From the NCBI RefSeq assembly GCF_020215665.1, contig NZ_CP084061.1:5616501-5680500 (forward strand): DNA of 64,000 bases, in the 5' to 3' direction. Shown in pieces: positions 15,686 through 25,098 of the stretch (its first letter is position 1; each line of letters starts with the position of its first letter). A program made the position numbers and the translations under genes. The notes beneath the pieces are model-generated. The model saw nothing but the letters and a program-made list of their open reading frames with translations, searched no databases and was not told the origin of the DNA. This DNA comes from Blautia parvula (GTDB taxonomy: Bacteria; Bacillota; Clostridia; Lachnospirales; Lachnospiraceae).

Positions 15686-16918
15686 ATGAAGCGTCTGGTG
15701 AGATATGAATGGAAAAAAATATGGGGAAGCAGACTGAACCAGCTTACCGTACTGGGCTGCTGCCTGTTCCTGCTGTTTTGCGTCTATTCTGTTATTGTGC
15801 AGACCTATGCAGTAGATGAAAAGGGAAACAGTGTTTCCGGAATGGAGGCAGTGAAGACAATGAAAGAGCTGCCCACTGTGCAGGTTACCCAGGAAAATGT
15901 GGAGCAGTTTATGCAGAAGTATCTGGACTGCACGGAGGATCCCCAGACGAATTCCCGTAAGGAGGAGACCGATTTTCTAAATGAGGAGGTGTACGGGACA
16001 CTTTACAGAAGAAACCGGGATTTTTTTTCTCTTCTGATGACAAATTATCAGGGCAGCAGCAGAGAATTGAACATGAAAGAAGTATTTCAGAGGAACATGG
16101 GAAAAGACTTCTACAAGAGCCGGAGTGAGCAGCTTGCCATAGAACTGGATGGCTTTGTAAAGACGGGCATGATAAAGGAAAACCAGAAAGATTACTGGCT
16201 GGAAAAGGATGCGGAGGTCAAAGATTTAAAGCTAGGTAACTTTCAATTCTGGAAAAGCATGATAAATTCCGCCGGCTGGATCATACTGATCATGCCGCTT
16301 ATCTGTGTTGGAATCGCCCCGCTTTTTGCAGGGGAATACCAGACCGGCGCAGATTCCCTGCTGCTTACCATGCGCTATGGGAAGAGCAGGCTGGTAAGGG
16401 CAAAAATACTCTCCGCAGTTCTCTATGCAACGGCAGTATACTGGGGAATCGTACTGGCTTATGCAGGCATTTACCTGATGATATTCGGCCCTCAGGGAGG
16501 AAACTTGCCCATACAGGCGTATGACACTGCAAATCCAATCAGCTATTCCCTGACCATGTGGCAGGCTGTACTGCTGGTTGTGCTGCTGGGCTATGGGGCC
16601 GTGCTGTGCATGACTGCTGTTACTCTGCTGCTCTCTGCTGTTTTTAAGAACAGCTATGGTGTCATTATCACTGATTTTCTGCTGGTCCTGATACCAAGCT
16701 TTCTCTATGAAAGCGCAGGGGGATACCTCTGGAAGCATGTTCTGGCACTGCTGCCGTCTAAAATAACAGAATTTCGTTTTACAGATTATCTGGCATATAA
16801 CGTACCCGGAAGGGTGATCGGTCTGCCGGCCATGCTGTTTGTGGTGGATGTGCTCTGTATTGCAGGATTTATCCTTGCATCGGGATATGCCTTTAAGCAT
16901 CATCAGGTGAATAAATAG
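15686..16918 (+). CDS. ABC transporter permease
   Basis: 410 residues. One N-terminal membrane span (about residues 18-38), a large extracytoplasmic region of about 160 residues rich in charged residues, then five or six spans in the C-terminal half. This is the ABC-2 permease layout. It follows the ATPase without a gap. Substrate unknown; such sigma/anti-sigma/ABC operons often answer envelope stress or peptides. Confidence 0.8.
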   Translation: MKRLVRYEWKKIWGSRLNQLTVLGCCLFLLFCVYSVIVQTYAVDEKGNSVSGMEAVKTMKELPTVQVTQENVEQFMQKYLDCTEDPQTNSRKEETDFLNEEVYGTLYRRNRDFFSLLMTNYQGSSRELNMKEVFQRNMGKDFYKSRSEQLAIELDGFVKTGMIKENQKDYWLEKDAEVKDLKLGNFQFWKSMINSAGWIILIMPLICVGIAPLFAGEYQTGADSLLLTMRYGKSRLVRAKILSAVLYATAVYWGIVLAYAGIYLMIFGPQGGNLPIQAYDTANPISYSLTMWQAVLLVVLLGYGAVLCMTAVTLLLSAVFKNSYGVIITDFLLVLIPSFLYESAGGYLWKHVLALLPSKITEFRFTDYLAYNVPGRVIGLPAMLFVVDVLCIAGFILASGYAFKHHQVNK

Positions 16919-17045
16919 AAAAACCCCGGATTTTTTATGTGTATTTATAGAAAATTTAAAATTACATTCTATCCTGAATATAAGAAAAAGCCTGAAAACA
17001 AACAGATATCTGCAGGCGATTTTTCAATAGAAAGGATGGAAGCAC

Positions 17046-17747
17046 ATGAAAGAATATATTTTGAGAACAGAGAATCTGAGTAAATCATTCAAGGGGCACA
17101 AGGCGGTGAACAAAGTTTCCCTTGCCATAGAGGAGGGATGCATCTACGGCCTTCTCGGTCCAAACGGCGCAGGAAAATCCACGATGCTGAAAATGATCAC
17201 AGGAATGCTGAGACCAACAGGAGGAAAAATTTATTTTGGAGATCATGAGTGGTGCAGAAAAGATTTAAACCAGATCGGCGCATTGATCGAAAATCCTCCT
17301 ATTTATGAAAATCTCACAGCAGAGGAAAACCTGAGGGTACATACTCTGCAGCTGGGACTTCCGGACGAGAGGATCCGTCAGGTCCTGGATACGGTGGATT
17401 TGAAAAATACGGGAAAAAAGAAAGCCGGACAGTTTTCTTATGGAATGAAACAGCGTCTGGGGATTGCCGCAGCGCTCCTTGGAAAGCCCAGGCTTCTGAT
17501 CCTGGATGAACCCACCAACGGACTGGACCCCATCGGAATCCAGGAACTCAGAAACCTGATCCGGTGGTTCCCCGAGCAGGGGATAACGGTGATCCTCTCC
17601 AGCCATATCCTGAGTGAAGTGCAGCAGACTGCAGACCGCATCGGTATCATAGCAGGCGGCGTGCTGGGATATGAGGGGGATGTCGCCCGGGAAGAAGATC
17701 TGGAAGAGCTGTTTATGGATGTGGTGAGAAGGAACGGGAGGGATTAA
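17046..17747 (+). CDS. lantibiotic-immunity-type ABC ATPase (LanF-like)
   Basis: 233-residue ATPase with Walker A GPNGAGKST (residue 37 region), signature FSYGMKQRLG, Walker B LLILDEPTNGLDP and H-loop LSSHILSE. The segment IGALIENPPIYENLTAEENL is characteristic of the bacitracin/lantibiotic protection class (BcrA/NukF/LanF). Followed at 1 bp by two permease genes and a two-component system, the standard LanFEG-RK order. It would expel antimicrobial peptides from the membrane. Confidence 0.9.
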   Translation: MKEYILRTENLSKSFKGHKAVNKVSLAIEEGCIYGLLGPNGAGKSTMLKMITGMLRPTGGKIYFGDHEWCRKDLNQIGALIENPPIYENLTAEENLRVHTLQLGLPDERIRQVLDTVDLKNTGKKKAGQFSYGMKQRLGIAAALLGKPRLLILDEPTNGLDPIGIQELRNLIRWFPEQGITVILSSHILSEVQQTADRIGIIAGGVLGYEGDVAREEDLEELFMDVVRRNGRD

Positions 17748-17748
17748 G

Positions 17749-18477
17749 ATGAAGCGGATGATTCAGGCAGAATTACTGAAAATGCGGCACTCCACAATGG
17801 GAAAAATGACCTGGCTGGTGCCGGTGGCTGCGGTAGTGCTGGGATACCTCATAAGCCAGGTGGGGCTTTATGCGCAGCAGTTTACTTATAACATATGGTA
17901 TGGGACATTTTATCCTTGTCTGGTGCCTCTTATATGTGCCATGAACATGCGCTGTGAAATCAGGCTCCACTACCAGACCATGCTGGCCTCCCCGGTATTC
18001 GGTGCCGGGCAGTGGGCAGCGAAATGTGCGGCAGTGGCCCTGCGGCTGCTGTTTTCCCAGGTGATTTTCTGGGCACTGATGAGCTTGCTGGGAATAGTTT
18101 TTATTTCCTCTGTTCCGGCTGTCGCAGGCGGAGCGGGGATGCTGGTTGTGTGGGCGGTAAGTTTATGGCAGATTCCCCTTTATCTGATGTTGTCCGCTAA
18201 GCTGGGGATGATTCCCACTGTCATGCTGGGGCTTCTGGCTGCTTTTTTCAGCTTTTCCGTGGTGGAAAAAGGTTCCTTCTTCCTTTTTCCCTTCTCCATT
18301 GCAGACCGGCTGATGTGCCCGATACTGCAAATCCGTCCGAACGGGCTTCTGTTGGAACAGGGGGACACTCTTTTGAGTGCGTCTGTGTTCATTCCGGGGA
18401 TGGGTATGGTAATCATTTTGCTGGCAGCAGCCGCATTTGGGAGCATAAAATGGTGGATGAGACGGGAGGCAGTGTGA
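17749..18477 (+). CDS. lantibiotic immunity permease (LanE/MutE-like)
   Basis: 242-residue membrane protein with about six spans. It opens MKRMIQAELLKMRHSTMGKM, the KxRxS-type start seen in MutE/EpiE permeases. One base separates it from the ATPase and one from the next permease. Membrane half of the immunity transporter. Confidence 0.85.
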   Translation: MKRMIQAELLKMRHSTMGKMTWLVPVAAVVLGYLISQVGLYAQQFTYNIWYGTFYPCLVPLICAMNMRCEIRLHYQTMLASPVFGAGQWAAKCAAVALRLLFSQVIFWALMSLLGIVFISSVPAVAGGAGMLVVWAVSLWQIPLYLMLSAKLGMIPTVMLGLLAAFFSFSVVEKGSFFLFPFSIADRLMCPILQIRPNGLLLEQGDTLLSASVFIPGMGMVIILLAAAAFGSIKWWMRREAV

Positions 18478-18478
18478 A

Positions 18479-19228
18479 ATGACAGAATTTTACAGGTTTA
18501 TAAAAAGTAAGGGATACAGAATGCGGCACTCGCTCTTTTTCCCTGTCCATATTCTGATTCCGTTGGCGGGAATCTTTTTATATCTGGCATATATGGGGCT
18601 TCGGCAGGCAGGCGTGTGGGAGCATTTGACAACGTATGTGACACTTCTGGCAATGGCCTACCCTGCTATAGCCGGAATCGTAACGGCAATGCTCACGGAC
18701 CGGGAGGCAAAAGCGGGAAAAATGCAGAACCTGCTGGCAGTACCCGGCCGCACAAAAGCCCTGGCGGCGGAACTGATGCTTTTATATCTGCCGGGTCTTC
18801 TTGCTGTGGGGATTGCGATGTTTGGTTTTGGAGCTGCACTTGTTTTAAAAGGGGAAAAAGGAGTGGGGTTAGGAGTTCTTTTCCTTTTGGTTTTGGTACT
18901 CTGGGCATCCAATCTGCCGGTCTATGTCATGCATCTGTTCTTAGGCCTTCGGTTTGGTGAAGGGGTGACGATTGGTGTAGGCGTAGCAGAATCTGTCATC
19001 TCCGCAGTGATGCTCACCGGCCTTGGAGACGGTATCTGGTATGTGTGGTGGCCTTCTTACGGAATGCGGTTTTCCACCCTGCTGATTGCCCTGAGACAAG
19101 GGGCTGACCGGAGATTATGGGGCCAGATGCGCCTTGGGGGAATTTGCTATCTGACGGTATCTGTGTTATTCTTGGTCATATCATTTGTCTGGTTTCAGAG
19201 ATTTGAAGGACGCAGGGAGGAGGCGTAA
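18479..19228 (+). CDS. lantibiotic immunity permease (LanG/MutG-like)
   Basis: 249-residue membrane protein with about six spans, opening FYRFIKSKGYRMRHSLFFPVH, similar to MutG-type permeases and to its neighbour. Second membrane half of the transporter. It is followed by the response regulator gene at a 2-bp gap, so transporter and regulators share a transcript. Confidence 0.85.
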   Translation: MTEFYRFIKSKGYRMRHSLFFPVHILIPLAGIFLYLAYMGLRQAGVWEHLTTYVTLLAMAYPAIAGIVTAMLTDREAKAGKMQNLLAVPGRTKALAAELMLLYLPGLLAVGIAMFGFGAALVLKGEKGVGLGVLFLLVLVLWASNLPVYVMHLFLGLRFGEGVTIGVGVAESVISAVMLTGLGDGIWYVWWPSYGMRFSTLLIALRQGADRRLWGQMRLGGICYLTVSVLFLVISFVWFQRFEGRREEA

Positions 19229-19230
19229 AT

Positions 19231-19902
19231 ATGGCATCCATTTTGGCTGTGGATGATGATATTCTGCTGCTTCAATTGATTCGGAAGATACTGGAGAGGG
19301 ACGGACACCGTGTTACGGCTGTGAACGACCCTCTTGAGGTCAGAAAGCTTTCATTATCAGATTATTCTTTAATACTTCTGGACGTTATGATGCCCGGCAT
19401 AGACGGCTTTTCGCTGTGCAGGGAAATCCGGGATCTGGCAGACTGCCCTATTGTTTTTCTGACTGCCAAAAGCGGGGAGGCGGATGTTCTTCTGGGGCTG
19501 GGCCTGGGCGGGGATGACTATCTGAAAAAACCTTTCGGGGCAGAGGAGATCCGCGCCAGGGTGAACGCGCACCTGAGAAGAGAGCAGAGAGAAAAAAAGA
19601 ATGCTGTGGAAGTGTCCGGGTTCCGTTTTTATCTGGGAGCGAAACAGATGGAAAAGGATGGGCAGGTGCTGCCCCTTACAAAAGGGGAATATGCGATCTG
19701 CGAATACCTGGCACTGCATCACGGACAGACCTTGTCGAAGGAACAGATATATGAGGGTGTGTTTGGATACGACGCGGAGGGCGACAGCTCAGTGATCGCC
19801 ATGCATGTGAAAAATATCAGGCAGAAGGCAGAAGATTTCGGAAAGATACCCATACAGACCGTATGGGGGATTGGATACACATGGAAAGAGAAAGAAGTTT
19901 AA
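19231..19902 (+). CDS. OmpR-family response regulator (LanR-like)
   Basis: 223 residues. Receiver domain (1-115) with acidic pocket DDD near residue 7, phosphoacceptor Asp in LLDVMMPGIDG near residue 52, and Lys in KKPFGAEE near residue 100; winged-helix output domain with the C-terminal IQTVWGIGYTW. It probably activates the LanFEG operon when the adjacent kinase detects an antimicrobial peptide. Confidence 0.93.
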   Translation: MASILAVDDDILLLQLIRKILERDGHRVTAVNDPLEVRKLSLSDYSLILLDVMMPGIDGFSLCREIRDLADCPIVFLTAKSGEADVLLGLGLGGDDYLKKPFGAEEIRARVNAHLRREQREKKNAVEVSGFRFYLGAKQMEKDGQVLPLTKGEYAICEYLALHHGQTLSKEQIYEGVFGYDAEGDSSVIAMHVKNIRQKAEDFGKIPIQTVWGIGYTWKEKEV

Positions 19903-21236
19903 AAGGGCTTTTTATCAAATATCTCATAAGCTGGCTGGCAGGCTCTGTTCTTCTGGCTGTCATTGGGTTTGTAATGATGTCACTGGCTATGCAGAGAGGT
20001 CTTATTTACCCGGCAAATCATGGGGATACGGAGTATGAGCAGGAGAAGGAAAATCTGAAAAACGCGGAGAAGATCCGGGCAGAGGATATTCCGCCGCTTA
20101 TGGCGTATGCCCTTTTTACGGAAAATGGACAGTGGAAAGAGGGGACCATACCACAAAAAGATGCTGAGAAAGCCTGGGAGGTAAGTCACAGGGGATACAC
20201 AGGATTGGGCCGTGATTTTTATCGTGTGGTAGAGCGTGACGGCGAAGTCCTGGTGCTGCGCTATACTATGAAGGCCCAGTTTACGAATCCGAAACTGCGG
20301 AAATATCTGCCCGCAGCGGAGGAGATGATATATGGGATCATATTATTGGAAATTCTGGCGTATCTGATGTTCATGGCAGTGCGTTTCGGAAAAATGCTAG
20401 AGAATAAGATGAACGGAATCCAATACGCTATAGAAAAAATAGAGCAGGAAGATCTGGAATTTCAGGTACCAGACTGCGGAGTCCGGGAGATCGACCGTAT
20501 TGGAGAGGCTCTGGACCGAATGAAAGATGCCCTGAAAAAGTCACTGAAAAGCCAGTGGAAAATGGAGAAGGCAAGACAGGAGCGGATATCAGCCCTTGCC
20601 CATGACTTGAAAACCCCCATCACGATCGTGAGAGGATATAACGAACTGCTTCTGGAGGGGAATCTCCAGGGGGATGACCGCACCTGTGTGGAGGCCATTG
20701 AGGTCAGCGTCCGCCAGATGCAGGATTATGTGGAGCAGCTTTTGGATATGACCAGGGGCGGAGATATGGAGATGCCCGTAAAAACGGCCGTCCGGGCCGA
20801 TACCTTCCTGGAAGATATCAGGAAAAAGGCACAGGGTCTGACATCAGAAAAACAGGCAGTTCTTATATGGGAGGCGGCAGTGCCGGAGGGAACCATTCGG
20901 GCAGACAGGCAGCGGCTTGAACGGGCACTGTTGAATATTCTCGCTAACAGCGCTGAATATGCCGGATGCGGAGGCAGGGTTTTCCTGCGCGCAGAGGTCT
21001 GTGAGGAGACGCTGCGTATTACAGTGGAGGACAGCGGGCCGGGTTTTACAAAAGAAGCGCTGCAGAAAGGGAAAGAAGAATTCTATACCGGCAGCAGCGC
21101 CAGAAGCGGGGGAAAGCATTCGGGGCTGGGGCTGTTCATTGCAGACAGAATTATAGGAGAGCATGGGGGAAGACTGGAGCTGGGAAATTCGGAAGCCCTT
21201 GGGGGAGGGCGTGTGTGTGTTTGGCTGCCGCTTTGA
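19881..21236 (+). CDS. sensor histidine kinase (LanK-like)
   Basis: 451 residues from the ATG at 19881, which overlaps the regulator gene by 22 bp; the frame opens slightly earlier (19863). Two membrane spans (about 14-36 and 148-170) enclose an extracytoplasmic sensor region of about 110 residues, followed by a HAMP-like region, HisKA with LAHDLKTPITIVRG and an HATPase domain (NILANSAEY, DSGPGF, SGLGLFIAD). Pairs with the regulator just upstream. The terminator begins within its last codons. Confidence 0.92.
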   Translation: MERERSLKGLFIKYLISWLAGSVLLAVIGFVMMSLAMQRGLIYPANHGDTEYEQEKENLKNAEKIRAEDIPPLMAYALFTENGQWKEGTIPQKDAEKAWEVSHRGYTGLGRDFYRVVERDGEVLVLRYTMKAQFTNPKLRKYLPAAEEMIYGIILLEILAYLMFMAVRFGKMLENKMNGIQYAIEKIEQEDLEFQVPDCGVREIDRIGEALDRMKDALKKSLKSQWKMEKARQERISALAHDLKTPITIVRGYNELLLEGNLQGDDRTCVEAIEVSVRQMQDYVEQLLDMTRGGDMEMPVKTAVRADTFLEDIRKKAQGLTSEKQAVLIWEAAVPEGTIRADRQRLERALLNILANSAEYAGCGGRVFLRAEVCEETLRITVEDSGPGFTKEALQKGKEEFYTGSSARSGGKHSGLGLFIADRIIGEHGGRLELGNSEALGGGRVCVWLPL

Positions 21237-21269
21237 CGATTGAATGATCGTAAAGGCGGCAGTCTTTTT
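21225..21269 (+). terminator. terminator of the immunity operon
   Basis: Long hairpin with CTGCCGC / GCGGCAG outer arms and ACGAT / ATCGT inner pairing, followed by TCTTTTTC. It overlaps the kinase stop codon. Confidence 0.75.
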
Positions 21270-21458
21270 CTATGGAAATAAAGGATGGTCTGCCGGTCAG
21301 CTTGGGATGGATAAGTGAAAATATTAATATCCCGCAGTATAAACTTAGTTTTTAAAATAGAATAAAAATTTTGTAAAAGTGACCAACTTTTCTCTTCCCA
21401 TACGTTATTATTATTAAGAGTGATCATTCTGAAGCAAAAACAGAAGGGAGGACATGGG

Positions 21459-22001
21459 GTGGAAAACAAAAGAGAAAAGCAGTCAGACGCTGAACTTCTG
21501 GAATACATATTTATGAAATACAGAAACGGCATGTATGCCGTGGCCTTCTCTATCCTGCACGACCAATACCAGGCGGAGGACGCTGTGGGGGATGCCTGTG
21601 AAAAGTTCATACCATATTTGGGAAAATGCAGGGAAATGGAGGAACGGAAGATAAAGACCCTGCTGACAAGGTTTGTAAAAAATGCAGCCATAGACATATA
21701 CAGGAAGAACAGACGGGAACAGGGCAATATATCTGTGGAGGAGCAGGAGTGGCTGACAGATGCGTACAGGCCCATAGAATCCTATATGAAAAGCCTGCAG
21801 TACAGGGAGCTGATACGGGAGATCAGGAAAATCCTGCCCGCACAGTATTGGGAAGTGGTGTGTATGAGGTATTTTGAAGGAATGCCCGTTCATGAAATAG
21901 CGCTGCGCCTGAATCTGAGTGAGGAAAACGTCTATTCCAGGCTGCGCCGCGCGAAGGAAAAGGTGAGAAAGGCATTGGGAGGTGAAATGGATGAAGGATG
22001 A
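21459..22001 (+). CDS. sigma-70 family sigma factor
   Basis: 180 residues from a GTG behind GAAGGGAGGACATGG; an upstream GTG at 21420 lacks a site. Region 2 (about 15-80, DQYQAEDAVGDACEKFI) and region 4 (about 115-175, LPAQYWEVVCMRYFEGMPVHEIA then SEENVYSRLRRAKEKV) are both present. It overlaps by 11 bp the next gene, a single-pass membrane protein, giving a sigma/anti-sigma-like pair distinct from the one at 13.5 kb. Confidence 0.88.
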   Translation: MENKREKQSDAELLEYIFMKYRNGMYAVAFSILHDQYQAEDAVGDACEKFIPYLGKCREMEERKIKTLLTRFVKNAAIDIYRKNRREQGNISVEEQEWLTDAYRPIESYMKSLQYRELIREIRKILPAQYWEVVCMRYFEGMPVHEIALRLNLSEENVYSRLRRAKEKVRKALGGEMDEG

Positions 22002-23142
22002 CCGGAAGAAAAAAACAGACCGGGATGACAGCGTGGAATCCGTATTATATCTGCTGGGACAGGCATGGGAGATGGAGCATATGGAAGAAAACAGTGGGGA
22101 GCACAAATTTTCCGATACATTTGAAACACGACAGAGGGAATTGCTGGACAGAGTAAACAAAGGAAACTACACAGCAGGAAAGAACGGGAGGAGAAAACAT
22201 ATGGGTAAGAAAAAGCTGATCCTATTAGCTGCGGCAGTCGTAATGCTGGCAGGACTGGCTCTCACAGCCAGCGCATCTGATTTTTTCGGACTGAAAAGTA
22301 TTCTGGTGGATGATGAGATACATCCTGTGGCGGAAAAAGAATATGTCTATGAAAATGCAGAGGGCGAAGAACAGACAGGCAAAGAAAAAGAAGCTGTAAA
22401 TATGGCAGCCCATGCCCTTGCCGGGAGCAATGAATATAAAGCAGCGCAGGAGTGGAGCAGCTATTTCCTGGAAAACATGAATTCAGAAGAAGAATTACAG
22501 GCCATAGCGGAGGTCAGCAAAAACGGACTGCCGCAGGAACTGGAAAAATACAGTGCATACAATGCACTCAGTCAAAGAACAGCCGATAAGATTGATGAGA
22601 TAACCGGAAAATATAATCTGAAGCTGTTAAGCGAGCCGGAGACGATAGAAGGATATGACGAGATTATAAGTAAAGTTGGCATCAATGATTTTTTGCTGGA
22701 TAAGGAACATTTCATCTGGGATTATGCAAGAACATTTCCGGAAGGAAACTTTAACGGAGACATTATAGTAAAATTGGAAGAGGACCAGCCAGACTATCGG
22801 TATGTAGGGGGCATGTCTGTAAACAGAAACGGAGTATTTGGAGATCTTGTTCTGAATATGGGGGAATTGTCCGATTATGAGGAATGGGAGTATACCAACA
22901 GCAATGGGGATGATGTGGAGCTTATGATCAACAATATAACAAAACACAGTTATATTTTTTATAACGGAACACAAAATTTTGTGCTGGTCAATATGTCGGA
23001 TGTCCGGGAGGAAAATGTTGATATGGACACAGAAGGAAATTATATCAACACCCTTACAAACGAACCCGCCGAAGGACCTGTATCCTTGTCAAAAGAACAG
23101 CTTCAAAGTCTGGCGGATATGATCAATTTTTCAGTATTCTAG
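21991..23142 (+). CDS. membrane-anchored protein paired with sigma factor, probable anti-sigma
   Basis: 383 residues from ATG 21991 (GGGAGGTG in front; GTG 21982 is an alternative). Residues 1-70 are charged and cytoplasmic, one membrane span follows (KKLILLAAAVVMLAGLALTA), then a long, acidic extracytoplasmic domain of about 280 residues rich in Tyr, Asn and Glu. This topology and the overlap with the sigma gene suggest an anti-sigma factor with an outside sensing domain. I do not recognise the outer domain. Confidence 0.6.
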   Translation: MKDDRKKKTDRDDSVESVLYLLGQAWEMEHMEENSGEHKFSDTFETRQRELLDRVNKGNYTAGKNGRRKHMGKKKLILLAAAVVMLAGLALTASASDFFGLKSILVDDEIHPVAEKEYVYENAEGEEQTGKEKEAVNMAAHALAGSNEYKAAQEWSSYFLENMNSEEELQAIAEVSKNGLPQELEKYSAYNALSQRTADKIDEITGKYNLKLLSEPETIEGYDEIISKVGINDFLLDKEHFIWDYARTFPEGNFNGDIIVKLEEDQPDYRYVGGMSVNRNGVFGDLVLNMGELSDYEEWEYTNSNGDDVELMINNITKHSYIFYNGTQNFVLVNMSDVREENVDMDTEGNYINTLTNEPAEGPVSLSKEQLQSLADMINFSVF

Positions 23143-23165
23143 TCTAACATATCAGGCAGTTTCAA

Positions 23166-23200
23166 GAGCCCTTCCGGTCATACCCGGGAGGGCTTAATTT
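23166..23200 (+). terminator. terminator after the sigma/anti-sigma pair
   Basis: AAGAGCCCTTCCGG pairs imperfectly with CCGGGAGGGCTT, followed by AATTTCC; modest U-tract. Confidence 0.5.
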
Positions 23201-23219
23201 CCGCTTATCCGGTAAAAAA

Positions 23220-23248
23220 TAGACAGGTACACTTTCGTATGGTATAGT
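23220..23248 (+). promoter_or_regulatory. promoter of the S41-like protease gene
   Basis: TAGACA, 17-bp spacer, TATAGT; 50 bp before the chosen ATG. Confidence 0.6.
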
Positions 23249-23297
23249 GTTATTATATGATCTTACACGGAAATCCGATTTACTTAATGGAGGGAAT

Positions 23298-24773
23298 ATG
23301 AAAAAGAAATATCTGTTGATCAGTGCAGCGGTCTGTCTGCTGGGACCGGTACTTTTAAAAGTAAATCCATACTTTCCCCACGTACCGGAATATATGATGG
23401 TTCTTCTGACAGGACTCATGCTCGGGGCAGCGGTATTGTTTTTCCTGAAAAGCGGCGGCGGGATACTTTCAAAAATTTTAGTGACAGTTTACACTGTGCT
23501 GTTTGCCGTCGTTACGATTCAGGGTGTGTACTGCAATCCGTACTGGAACACTTATATGAACACAGAGATGGAATACGTGGATATCCTGGGACAGACACTC
23601 AGTTACAGGGAAGCCGAAAAAGATATAGACTATCTTATGCATTATCTGAAAAAAGACCATCCCATGTTCATAGACGGGGTCCCGGAAGATGTGCAGCAGG
23701 CCTGTGAAAAGGCAGTGCAGGAACTGAAAGATGAGGAAACGATCACGGGAATCATGCTGTACCGGAAAGTACAGAATATCGTTTCCGTATTGGGTGACGC
23801 GCATACTTCAGGCGGCGTAACACAGAAAATGAGGCACTACCTGAAGGATATGCATCAAAAAGAGAAAGATGGATATCAGATAACTGCGGTAAACGGCATT
23901 GGGCTGAAGGAATTATTCAGAGAAAAAGAAGACTTGTACTGTTATGAAACAGAAAGCAGGGCATTAAGCCGTATGGCCACAGACCTTATCACGTTGGAAG
24001 GTCTGGAATTTCTGGATATAGATCCGGACCAAGTGCGTTATACCTTCCGGAATGATACAGGCGAAGAGAAGGAAGCGGTATACGGAACGGCAGATTTTAT
24101 TCCATACGAGGAATACGAGGCGGCTGATGTTTCAGATCAGGGCGCAGATGAAAAACCTTTTGTCTCCTATCGTATTGATGTCCCCGGAAGTCTTGCCATC
24201 CTCACCTTAAATGAATGTAAGAACAGCGAGGAATACAGAACATGCCTTCAGGAAATGTTTACGGAGGTAAAAGCTGAAAATATCCGAAATGTGGCGGTGG
24301 ACTTAAGGGAAAACGGCGGCGGAAATTCCATGGTGGCAAATGAGTTCATCCGCTATCTCGATGTTGACACATATAAGACTGGAACGCATAGCTGGAGACG
24401 GGGGCCGTTTACCGTCGGCGGAGGAGACGGTGTCTGCCAAAATGACATACATAGCGACCTGGTATTTGACGGAGAGGTATTTGTACTTACATCTGCGGAT
24501 ACGTTCAGCTCTGCCATGCTGTTTTCAGAATTTATAAAAGACAATCATCTGGGCAGGATCATAGGCCAGCCGCCCGGAAATGCTCCCTCCGGTTATGGGG
24601 AGATCGCCATTTTCCAGCTGCCGAATTCAAAACTCTATGTCCAGATCTCAACAAAGAAGTTCATGAGAGCGGATGAGAAGACAGAAGATAAACTGGTGAC
24701 CCCGGATATTCTGTGCGATGCTGACAAGGCATTGGAAACTCTCTATGGGGAAATAGGAGTTCCTTTCGGATGA
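23298..24773 (+). CDS. S41 (tail-specific protease-like) membrane-anchored protein
   Basis: 491 residues from ATG 23298 behind ATGGAGGGAAT. Three hydrophobic segments occupy the first 85 residues, so the rest is anchored outside the membrane. The C-terminal half has the S41 core: VAVDLRENGGGNS, VFVLTSADTFSSAMLF with the likely catalytic serine, and GRIIGQPPGNAPSGYGE. No PDZ domain is obvious. The substrate could be an extracellular protein or peptide. It has its own promoter and is not part of the preceding sigma operon. Confidence 0.75.
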   Translation: MKKKYLLISAAVCLLGPVLLKVNPYFPHVPEYMMVLLTGLMLGAAVLFFLKSGGGILSKILVTVYTVLFAVVTIQGVYCNPYWNTYMNTEMEYVDILGQTLSYREAEKDIDYLMHYLKKDHPMFIDGVPEDVQQACEKAVQELKDEETITGIMLYRKVQNIVSVLGDAHTSGGVTQKMRHYLKDMHQKEKDGYQITAVNGIGLKELFREKEDLYCYETESRALSRMATDLITLEGLEFLDIDPDQVRYTFRNDTGEEKEAVYGTADFIPYEEYEAADVSDQGADEKPFVSYRIDVPGSLAILTLNECKNSEEYRTCLQEMFTEVKAENIRNVAVDLRENGGGNSMVANEFIRYLDVDTYKTGTHSWRRGPFTVGGGDGVCQNDIHSDLVFDGEVFVLTSADTFSSAMLFSEFIKDNHLGRIIGQPPGNAPSGYGEIAIFQLPNSKLYVQISTKKFMRADEKTEDKLVTPDILCDADKALETLYGEIGVPFG

Positions 24774-24840
24774 TGACACACAGTTGTCATGTTTCCTGTT
24801 GTAGAATACAGGTATCTTAACAGCAGAAAGGAAAAGAAAG

Positions 24841-25098
24841 ATGATAGAGTCAAGATGCGGATTACTGTGTAAGGAATGCAGGTTTTATTTGAAACAGGAG
24901 TGCAGCGGATGCACTGCCATCGAAAATCCGTTTTGGGGTGCCTGTCCCGTCAAGGGATGTGCAGAGGGGAAAAAACTGGAGCACTGCGGCGCATGCGGGG
25001 AATTTTCCTGCGAACTGCTGAAGAGTTTTTCCTATGCAGAGGAGGAAGGAGACAACGGGCAGCGTATCGAACAGTGCAGAATATGGAGTAAAACATGA
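24841..25098 (+). CDS. DUF3795-like cysteine-rich protein, 85 aa
   Basis: Small protein with eleven or so cysteines arranged as CGLLCKECRFY, CSGC, ACPVKGCAEGK, HCGACGEFSC, a pattern I associate with DUF3795, probably binding metal. ATG follows AGAAAGGAAAAGAAAG. It overlaps the next gene by ATGA. Function unknown. Confidence 0.75.
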   Translation: MIESRCGLLCKECRFYLKQECSGCTAIENPFWGACPVKGCAEGKKLEHCGACGEFSCELLKSFSYAEEEGDNGQRIEQCRIWSKT

